DNA from: CBDBJR01 sp965206445
Lineage (GTDB): Bacteria > Pseudomonadota > Gammaproteobacteria > Arenicellales > Poriferihabitantaceae
DNA length: 64,000 nucleotides
Assembly (NCBI GenBank): GCA_965206445.1
Contig: CBDBJR010000002.1
Span: 3,296,157 to 3,360,156 of the forward strand
Direction: 5' to 3'
Shown here: positions 60,401 through 64,000 of the stretch, in pieces
Layout: each line of letters starts with the position of its first letter
How positions within the stretch are numbered: the stretch's first letter is position 1
Position numbers and translations under genes: made by a program
Notes under the pieces: generated by a model
Told to the model about the DNA's origin: nothing
What the model saw: the letters and a program-made list of their open reading frames with translations, nothing else
The model's database searches: none

Positions 60401-63400
60401 CTCCTCGCTCCGGGTGGTGGTGCCATCAAGGGTAGCGGTGACGGTAATCGAGGCGTTGCCGACATCTTCAGCGACGCTGGACGGGTTCAGCGCCAGGGTA
60501 ATCTCGGTCGGCGCGTTGTCATCGTCGGTGATGGTCAGGTCGGCAGGGGTGACGGTGAGGCCGACTGTGGTCATGCCCATTACACTCAAGGTCTCACTCG
60601 TTCCCTCATCAATCACGTCATCCATAACAGGAATGGTCAGCGTCATCTCAGCGCTGGCGCTGGCGGCCGGGATGGTCAGGTTTACCGATGTTACCGTTGT
60701 GTAGTCCGCGCCCGCGGTCGCCGTGACGTCCGCCGTGCTCAGGCTGACAACCGTCTCCTCGCTCCGGGTGGTGGTGCCCTCAAGGGTGGCGGTGACGATG
60801 ATCGCGGCGTCGCCGACATCTTCAGCGACGCTGGACGGGTTCAGCGTCAGGGCAATGCCGGTCGGCGCGTTGTCATCGTCGGTGATGGTCAGGTCGGCAG
60901 GGGTGACGGTGAGGCCGACTGTGGTCGTGCCCATTACACTCAAGGTCTCACTCGTTCCCTCATCAATCACGTCATCCATGACGGGAATGGTCAGCGTCAT
61001 CTCAGCGCTGGCGCTGGCGGCCGGGATGGTCAGGTTTACCGATGCCACCGCCGTGTAGTCCGCGCCTGCGGTCGCTGTGTTGTCCGCCGTGCTCAGGCTG
61101 ACAACCGTATCCTCGCTCCGGGTGGTGGTGCCCTCAAGGGTGGCGGTGACGGTGATCGCGGCGTCGCCGACATCTTCAGCGACGCTGTTCGGGTTCAGCG
61201 CCAGGGTAATGCCGGTCGGCACGTTGTCATTGTCGGTGATGGTCAGGTTGGCCGCGGTGATGGTGGTGATGCTGATCACCGTGGTCGTGCCCATTACACT
61301 CAAGGCCTCATCCGCCTCGTCAATCACGTCATCTATGACGGGAATGGTCAGCGTCATCTGAGCGCTGGCGCTGGTGGCCGGGATGGTCAGGTTTACCGAT
61401 GCCACCGCCGTGTAGTCCGCGCCCGCGGTTGCCGTGCCGTTCGCCGTGCTCAGGCTGACAACCGTCTCCTCGCTCCGGGTAGTGCCCATAAGGGTGGCGG
61501 TGACGGTGATCGAGGCGTTGCCGACATCTTCAGCGACGCTGTTCGGGCTCAGTGTCAGGGTAATCTCGGTCGGCGCGTTGTCATTGTCGGTGATGGTCAG
61601 GGTTTGCGGAGTGACGTCGAGGCCGACCACCGTGGTCGTGCCCATTACACTCAAGGTCTCATCCGCCTCGTCAATCACGTCATTCGTGACGGGAATGGTC
61701 AGCGTCATCTCAGCGCTGGCGCTGGCGGCCGGGATGGTCAGGTTTACCAGTGCCGGTGCCGTGTAGTCCGCGTCCGCGGTTGCCGTGCCGTCCGCCGTCC
61801 TCAGGCTGACAACCGTCTCCTCGGTCCGGGTAGTGCCCATAAGGGTGGCGGTGACGGTGATCGAGGCGTTGCCGACATCTTCAGCGACGCTGTTCGGGCT
61901 CAGTGTCAGGGTAATCTCGGTCGGCGCGTTGTCATTGTCGGTGATGGTCAGGTCGGCAGGGGTGACGGTGAGGCCGACTGTGGTCGTGCCCATTACACTC
62001 AAGGTCTCACTCGTTCCCTCGTCAATCACGTCATCCATAACAGGAATGGTCAGCGTCATCTCAGCGCTGGCGCTGGCGGCCGGGATGGTCAGGTTTACCG
62101 ATGTTACCGTTGTGTAGTCCGCGCCCGCGGTCGCCGTGACGTCCGCCGTGCTCAGGCTGACAACCGTATCCTCGCTCCGGGTGGTGGTGCCATCAAGGGT
62201 AGCGGTGACGGTGATCGAGGCGTTGCCGACATCTTCAGCGACGCTGTTCGGGCTCAGTGCCAGGGTAATGACGGTCGGCGCGTTGTCATTGTCGGTGATG
62301 GTCAGGGGCGCCCCGGTGACGGTGAGGGTGCCCACCGTGGTCGTGCCCGTGACGCGCAAGGTCTCATCCACCTCGTTAATCACGTCATCCATGACGGGAA
62401 TGGTCAGCGTCATCTCAGCGCTGGCGCTGGCGGCCGGGATGGTCAGGTCTATCGATGCCACCGCCGTGTAGTCCACGCCCGCGCTCGCCGTGACGTCCGC
62501 CGTGCTCAGGCTGACAACCGTCTCCTCGGTTCGAGTGCCGCCGCCGGTAAGGGTGGCGGTAACGGTGATCGCGGCGTCGTCGACATCTTCACGAACGCTG
62601 TTCGGGCTCAACGTCAGGGTAATGCCGTCCGGCGCGAGGTCGTCATCGGTGACGGTCACGGTGACACTGTTGATGGTTATGCTTCCCCCGTTATAGTTGG
62701 TGTCCGTGCTCGCCACGGTATGGCTCACGGTCGCCGTACGGGCGTCACCGATGTTATCAATGTCGTCGTTCACGCCGGTCACGGTGACGGTTTGCGCCGC
62801 GTCCCAGTTAGACGTGGTGAAGGTCAGCGCCGCCGAGGCCCTGGCTGCCATGCGGTCGTCGCTCGTCGGGGTAATCGTCACATCGGCGGTCGGCCGGCTT
62901 CCGAGCACCACTGTGTAGGTGGCCATGCCGCCATCTTCCGGCACCGTGAGGGACGCCTCGGAGACGACGACGTGGGCATCGTCATCGTCGGTGATGGTCA
63001 GGTGGGCAGGGGTGACGATGAGGCCGACTACTGTGGTCGTGCCCATTACACTTAAGGTCTCACTCGCTCCCTCGTCAATCACGTCATCCATGACGGGAAT
63101 GGTCAGCGTCATATCAGCGCTGGCGTTGGTGGCCGGAATGGTCAGGTTTACCGATGCCACCGCTGTGTAGTCCACGCCCGCGGTCGCCGTGCCGTCCGCC
63201 GTGCCCAGGCTGACAACCGTATCCTCGCTCCGGGCGCCACCCGTAAGGGTGGCGGTGACGGTGACCGCGGCGTCGCCGACATCTTCAGCGACGCTGGACG
63301 GGTTCAGTGCCAGTGTAATGCCGCCGGTCGGCTCGTCGTCGGTGATGGTCAGGAGCGCATCGGTGACGGTGAGGCCCACCGTGGTCGTGCCCATGACGCG

Positions 63401-64000
63401 CAAGGTCTCATCCGCCTCGGTAATCACGTCATTCGTGACGGGAATGGTCAGCGTCATCTCAGCGCTGGCGCTAGCGGCCGGGATGGTCAGGTTTACCGAT
63501 GCCACCGCCGTGTAGTCCGCGCCCGCGGTCGCCGTGCCGTCCGCCGTGCTCAGGCTGACAACCGTCTCCTCGCTCCGGGTGGTGGTGCCATCAAGGGTAG
63601 CGGTGACGGTAATCGAGGCGTTGCCGACATCTTCAGCGACGCTGGACGGGTTCAGCGCCAGGGTAATCTCGGTCGGCGCGTTGTCATCGTCGGTGATGGT
63701 CAGGTCGGCAGGGGTGACGGTGAGGCCGACTGTGGTCATGCCCATTACACTCAAGGTCTCACTCGTTCCCTCATCAATCACGTCATCCATAACAGGAATG
63801 GTCAGCGTCATCTCAGCGCTGGCGCTGGCGGCCGGGATGGTCAGGTTTACCGATGTTACCGTTGTGTAGTCCGCGCCCGCGGTCGCCGTGCCGTCCGCCG
63901 TGCTCAGGCTGACAACCGTCTCCTCGCTCCGGGTGGTGGTGCCCTCAAGGGTGGCGGTGACGATGATCGCGGCGTCGCCGACATCTTCAGCGACGCTGGA
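45404..64000 (-). CDS. Giant Calx-beta repeat adhesin, upstream part (5' end outside window)
   Basis: The frame is open from the window edge to a TGA at 45404, about 6,200 codons, all tandem beta-sandwich repeats. Over the whole gene I count 58 Calx-beta units (the last cut by the edge) with a 345-357-bp period, and eight second-type units (VVVSEASLTVPEDGG, then DDRMAARASAALTFTTSNW, then STDTNYNGGSITINSVTVTV), always in the same context (after ...VTPAHLTITDDDDAH, before DDDLAPDGITLTLSP). Acidic DD/DND linkers are typical Calx-beta Ca-binding positions. The Met at 63811 lies inside a repeat and is not a real start. The frame ends in out-of-frame SGSPSPRRP after the 2-nt difference at about 45428-45437. 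Very rich in Thr, Val, Ala and Asp; presumably an extracellular adhesive or spacer stalk. Confidence 0.88.
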   Translation of the reverse strand, partial: SSVAEDVGDAAIIVTATLEGTTTRSEETVVSLSTADGTATAGADYTTVTSVNLTIPAASASAEMTLTIPVMDDVIDEGTSETLSVMGMTTVGLTVTPADLTITDDDNAPTEITLALNPSSVAEDVGNASITVTATLDGTTTRSEETVVSLSTADGTATAGADYTAVASVNLTIPAASASAEMTLTIPVTNDVITEADETLRVMGTTTVGLTVTDALLTITDDEPTGGITLALNPSSVAEDVGDAAVTVTATLTGGARSEDTVVSLGTADGTATAGVDYTAVASVNLTIPATNASADMTLTIPVMDDVIDEGASETLSVMGTTTVVGLIVTPAHLTITDDDDAHVVVSEASLTVPEDGGMATYTVVLGSRPTADVTITPTSDDRMAARASAALTFTTSNWDAAQTVTVTGVNDDIDNIGDARTATVSHTVASTDTNYNGGSITINSVTVTVTDDDLAPDGITLTLSPNSVREDVDDAAITVTATLTGGGTRTEETVVSLSTADVTASAGVDYTAVASIDLTIPAASASAEMTLTIPVMDDVINEVDETLRVTGTTTVGTLTVTGAPLTITDNDNAPTVITLALSPNSVAEDVGNASITVTATLDGTTTRSEDTVVSLSTADVTATAGADYTTVTSVNLTIPAASASAEMTLTIPVMDDVIDEGTSETLSVMGTTTVGLTVTPADLTITDNDNAPTEITLTLSPNSVAEDVGNASITVTATLMGTTRTEETVVSLRTADGTATADADYTAPALVNLTIPAASASAEMTLTIPVTNDVIDEADETLSVMGTTTVVGLDVTPQTLTITDNDNAPTEITLTLSPNSVAEDVGNASITVTATLMGTTRSEETVVSLSTANGTATAGADYTAVASVNLTIPATSASAQMTLTIPVIDDVIDEADEALSVMGTTTVISITTITAANLTITDNDNVPTGITLALNPNSVAEDVGDAAITVTATLEGTTTRSEDTVVSLSTADNTATAGADYTAVASVNLTIPAASASAEMTLTIPVMDDVIDEGTSETLSVMGTTTVGLTVTPADLTITDDDNAPTGIALTLNPSSVAEDVGDAAIIVTATLEGTTTRSEETVVSLSTADVTATAGADYTTVTSVNLTIPAASASAEMTLTIPVMDDVIDEGTSETLSVMGMTTVGLTVTPADLTITDDDNAPTEITLALNPSSVAEDVGNASITVTATLDGTTTRSEETVVSLSTADGTATAGADYTAVASVNLTIPAASASAEMTLTIPVTNDVITEADETLRVMGTTTVGLTVTDALLTITDDEPTGGITLALNPSSVAEDVGDAAVTVTATLTGGARSEDTVVSLGTADGTATAGVDYTAVASVNLTIPATNASADMTLTIPVMDDVIDEGASETLSVMGTTTVVGLIVTPAHLTITDDDDAHVVVSEASLTVPEDGGMATYTVVLGSRPTADVTITPTSDDRMAARASAALTFTTSNWDAAQTVTVTGVNDDIDNIGDARTATVSHTVASTDTNYNGGSITINSVTVTVTDDDLAPDGITLTLSPNSVREDVDDAAITVTATLTGGGTRTEETVVSLSTADVTASAGVDYTAVASIDLTIPAASASAEMTLTIPVMDDVINEVDETLRVTGTTTVGTLTVTGAPLTITDNDNAPTVITLALSPNSVAEDVGNASITVTATLDGTTTRSEDTVVSLSTADVTATAGADYTTVTSVNLTIPAASASAEMTLTIPVMDDVIDEGTSETLSVMGTTTVGLTVTPADLTITDNDNAPTEITLTLSPNSVAEDVGNASITVTATLMGTTRTEETVVSLRTADGTATADADYTAPALVNLTIPAASASAEMTLTIPVTNDVIDEADETLSVMGTTTVVGLDVTPQTLTITDNDNAPTEITLTLSPNSVAEDVGNASITVTATLMGTTRSEETVVSLSTANGTATAGADYTAVASVNLTIPATSASAQMTLTIPVIDDVIDEADEALSVMGTTTVISITTITAANLTITDNDNVPTGITLALNPNSVAEDVGDAAITVTATLEGTTTRSEDTVVSLSTADNTATAGADYTAVASVNLTIPAASASAEMTLTIPVMDDVIDEGTSETLSVMGTTTVGLTVTPADLTITDDDNAPTGIALTLNPSSVAEDVGDAAIIVTATLEGTTTRSEETVVSLSTADGTATAGADYTTVTSVNLTIPAASASAEMTLTIPVMDDVIDEGTSETLSVMGMTTVGLTVTPADLTITDDDNAPTEITLALNPSSVAEDVGNASITVTATLDGTTTRSEETVVSLSTADGTATAGADYTAVASVNLTIPAASASAEMTLTIPVTNDVITEADETLRVMGTTTVGLTVTDALLTITDDEPTGGITLALNPSSVAEDVGDAAVTVTATLTGGARSEDTVVSLGTADGTATAGVDYTAVASVNLTIPATNASADMTLTIPVMDDVIDEGASETLSVMGTTTVVGLIVTPAHLTITDDDDAHVVVSEASLTVPEDGGMATYTVVLGSRPTADVTITPTSDDRMAARASAALTFTTSNWDAAQTVTVTGVNDDIDNIGDARTATVSHTVASTDTNYNGGSITINSVTVTVTDDDLAPDGITLTLSPNSVREDVGDAAITVTATLTGGGTRTEETVVSLSTADVTASAGVDYTAVASIDLTIPAASASAEMTLTIPVMDDVIDEGASETLRVTGTTTVGTLTITGAPLTITDNDNAPTGIALTLNPSSVAEDVGNASVTVTATFTGGTTRSEDTVVSLSTADVTATAGADYTTVTSVNLTIPAASASAEMTLTIPVMDDVIDEGTSETLSVMGTTTVGLTVTPADLTITDNDNAPTEITLALSPNSVAEDVGDAAITVTATFEGTTTRSEDTVVSLSTADGTATAGADYTAVASVNLTIPAASASAEMTLTIPVMDDVINEADETLRVTGTTTVGTLTITEAPLTITDNDNAPTGIALTLNPSSVAEDVGDAAITVTATLTGGGTRTEETVVSLSTADVTASAGVDYTAVASVNLTIPAASASAEMTLTIPVMDDVINEADETLRVTGTTTVGTLTVTGAPLTITDNDNAPTVITLALSPNSVAEDVGNASITVTATLDGTTTRSEDTVVSLGTADVTATAGADYTTVTSVNLTIPAASASAEMTLTIPVMDDVIDEGASETLSVMGTTTVVGLDVTPQTLTITDNDDAPTDITLALSPNSVAEDVGNASITVTATLMGTTRSEDTVVSLRTADGTATADADYTAPALVNLTIPAASASAEMTLTIPVIDDVIDEADEALSVMGTTTVISITTITAANLTITDNDNAPTVITLALSPNSVAEDVGNASITVTATLDGTTTRSEETVVSLSTANGTATAGADYTAVASVNLTIPAASASAEMTLTIPVMDDVIDEGTSETLSVMGTTTVGLTVTPADLTITDDDNAPTGIALTLNPSSVAEDVGDAAIIVTATLEGTTTRSEETVVSLSTADGTATAGVDYTAVASANLTIPAASASAQMTLTIPVMDDVIDEGASETLSVMGMTTVGLTVTPADLTITDNDNAPTEITLTLSPNSVREDVGDAAITVTATFEGTTTRSEETVVSLSTADGTATAGADYTAVASVNLTIPAASASAEMTLTIPVMEDVIDEGTGETLSVMGTTTVGSLTVTPADLTITDNDNAPTEITLALSPNSVAEDVGDAAITVIATLEGTTTRSEETVVSLSTADNTATAGVDYTAVTSVNLTIPVASDHAEMTLTIPVTNDVITEADETLRVMGTTTVGLTVTDALLTITDDEPTGGITLALNPSSVAEDVGNAAITVTATLTGGARSEDTVVSLGTADGTATAGADYTAVASVNLTIPAASASAQMTLTIPVMDDVIDEGASETLSVMGTTTVVGLIVTPAHLTITDDDDAHIVVSEASLTVPEDGGMATYTVVLGSRPTADVTITPTSDDRMAARASAALTFTTSNWDAAQTVTVTGVNDDIDNTGDARTATVSHTVASTDTNYNGGSITINSVTVTVTDDDLAPDGITLTLSPNSVREDVGDAAITVTATLTGGGTRTEDTVVSLSTADNTATAGVDYTAVASVNLTIPAASASAEMTLTIPVMDDVINEADETLRVTGTTTVGSLTVTEAPLTITDNDNAPTVITLALSPNSVAEDVGNASITVTATFEGTTTRSEETVVSLGTADGTATAGVDYTAVASVNLTIPAAIASATATLTIPVTNDVINEADETLRVTGTTTVGSLTVTEAPLTITDNDNAPTVITLALNPNSVAEDVGNAAITVTATLEGGTTRSEDTVVSLGTADGTATAGADYTAVASVNLTIPAASASAEMTLTIPVMDDVIDEGTGETLSVMGMTTAGLTVTPADLTITDDDNVPTGITLTLNPNSVAEDVGNASITVTATLEGGTTRSEDTVVSLSTADNTATAGVDYTAVTSVNLTIPAASASAEMTLTIPVTNDVINEVDETLRVTGTTTVGSLTVTGAPLTITDDDDAPTVITLALSPNSVAEDVGDAAITVTATLEGTTTRSEETVVSLGTADVTATAGADYTAVASVNLTIPTASASAEMTLTIPVTNDVITEADETLRVTGTTTVGLTVTDALLTITDNDNAPTEITLTLNPPSVAEDVGDTAITVTATLEGGTTRSEETVVSLSTADVTATAGADYTAVASVNLTIPVASDHAEMTLTIPVTNDVITEADETLRVTGTTTVGLTVTDALLTITDDEPTGGITLALNPSSVAEDVGNAAITVTATLTGGARSEDTVVSLGTADGTATAGADYTTVASVNLTIPAASASAQMTLTIPVMDDVIDEGASETLSVMGMTTVVGLIVTPAHLTITDDDDAHVVVSEASLTVPEDGGMATYTVVLGSRPTADVTITPTSDDRMVARASAALTFTTSNWDAAQTATVTGVNDDIDNTGDARTATVSHTVASTDTNYNGGSITINSVTVTVTDDDLAPDGITLTLSPNSVREDVGNAAITVTATLTGGGTRTEDTVVSLSTADVTASAGADYTAPASVNLTIPATIASATATLTIPVTNDVINEADETLRVTGTTTVGSLTVTEAPLTITDNDNAPTEITLALSPNSIAEDVGDAAVTVTATLEGTTTRSEDTVVSLSTADGTATAGVDYAAVASVNLTIPAASASAQITLTIPVMEDVIDEGTDETLSVMGMTTAGLTVTPADLTITDNDNAPTGITLALSPNSVAEDVGDASITVTATLEGTTRSEETVVSLSTADNTATAGVDYTAVTSVNLTIPAASASAEMTLTIPVMDDVINEGTSETLSVMGTTTVGSLTVTEAPLTITDNDNAPTVITLALSPNSVAEDVGDAAITVTATLEGGTTRSEETVVSLSTADGTTTAGVDYTAVASVNLTIPAASASAEMTLTIPVTNDVINEADETLRVTGTTTVGTLTITEAPLTITDDDDAPTGITLTLNPNSVAEDVGNASITVTATLEGTTRSEETVVSLSTADNTATAGVDYTAVTSVNLTIPAASASAEMTLTIPVTNDVINEADETLRVTGTTTVGSLTVTEAPLTITDNDNAPTVITLALNPNSVAEDVGNASITVTATLEGTTRSEETVVSLSTADNTATAGVDYTAVTSVNLTIPAASASAEMTLTIPVTNDVINEADETLRVTGTTTVGSLTVTEAPLTITDNDNAPTVITLALSPNSVAEDVGDAAITVTATLEGTTTRSEETVVSLSTADGTATAGADYTAVASVNLTIPATSASAEMTLTIPVTNDVITEADETLRVMGTTTVGLTVTDALLTITDDEPTGGITLALNPSSVAEDVGNAAITVTATLTGGARSEETVVSLGTADGTATAGADYTAVASVNLTIPATSASADMTLTIPVMDDVIDEGTDETLSVMGTTTVVGLTVTPAHLTITDDDDAHVVVSEASLTVPEDGGMATYTVVLGSRPTADVTITPTSDDRMAARASAALTFTTSNWDAAQTVTVTGVNDDIDNTGDARTATVSHTVASTDTNYNGGSITINSVTVTVTDDDLAPDGITLTLSPNSVREDVGDAAITVTATLTGGGTRTEDTVVSLSTADVTASAGVDYTAVASVNLTIPAASASAEMTLTIPVVDDVINEADETLRVTGTTTVGSLTVTEAPLTITDNDNAPTVITLALNPNSVAEDVGNAAITVTATLEGGTTRSEETVVSLGTADGTASAGVDYTAVASVNLTIPAASASAQMTLTIPVMDDVIDEVDETLRVTGTTTVVSGSPSPRRP
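56100..64000 (-). repeat. 3,165-bp higher-order tandem repeat within the adhesin gene
   Basis: Blocks of 3,165 bp (1,055 codons; eight Calx-beta plus one second-type unit) repeat head to tail: 56100-59264, 59265-62429 and 62430 to beyond the edge. The distinctive GGTCTATCGATGCC occurs at the same offset in each. Copies 1 and 2 differ at only a few positions seen by eye (for example GCGTCGCCGAC against GCGTCGTCGAC). Similarity between copies 2 and 3 extends further back than between 1 and 2. The length is a multiple of three, so the frame is kept. Confidence 0.9.

Overview
The window looks like a chromosomal segment of a GC-rich gammaproteobacterium (betaproteobacterial relatives cannot be excluded). 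The evidence is the set of conserved neighbourhoods: prfB-lysS with the classical RF2 frameshift site, erpA, grpE-dnaK-dnaJ behind sigma-32-like promoters, yoaA-tsaB, ypjD divergent from ffh, and an ilvI-ilvH-ilvC-psd-pssA operon. No tRNA, rRNA or CRISPR array was recognised.

Layout. 1-3.2 kb: lysS (partial), prfB and a GMC oxidoreductase, all on the minus strand. 3.2-16.3 kb: an accessory region. It holds (i) an AT-rich, four-gene, fully overlapping minus-strand operon (ParB-like protein, SNF2/DEAD-type helicase, DUF3883/PD-(D/E)XK-like protein, D12 adenine methylase) bracketed by two diverged direct repeats; (ii) two paralogous DUF2723/TMEM260-like membrane proteins separated by an AT-rich orphan AAA ATPase of the RloA/COG1106 type; (iii) a 0.7-kb mosaic of wreckage containing an MmeI-like methylase tail, an HsdM fragment, a GMC-gene scrap, an inverted-repeat pair, REP-like hairpins and a copy of the erpA promoter region. 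16.8-34.3 kb: mostly core genes (Fe-S insertion, heat-shock chaperones, helicase, t6A synthesis, NYN ribonuclease-like protein, SRP, phospholipid and branched-chain amino-acid synthesis), interspersed with three copies of a roughly 240-bp dispersed repeat and heptamer arrays ending in small CCGCC/GGCGG hairpins.

34.7-38.8 kb: two tandem TMTC-like proteins (multi-TM GT-C-type domain plus C-terminal TPRs). 39.4-64.0 kb: the C-terminal more than 8,000 residues of one gigantic minus-strand surface protein, made of about 58 Calx-beta units and 8 interspersed second-type beta-sandwich units, ending in an autotransporter-like beta-barrel with a terminal aromatic residue. Its 5' end lies outside the window. 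It contains a 3,165-bp higher-order tandem repeat and is interrupted once by a 2-nt length difference near 45.43 kb.

How the parts may work together. The two most interesting ideas are the four-gene island, which reads like an undescribed restriction/defence module, and the co-occurrence of four homologues of eukaryotic protein O-mannosyltransferases (two TMEM260-like, two TMTC-like) with a giant Thr-rich beta-sandwich repeat adhesin. In animals these enzyme families modify cadherin and IPT beta-sandwich domains. The functional link here is inference only.
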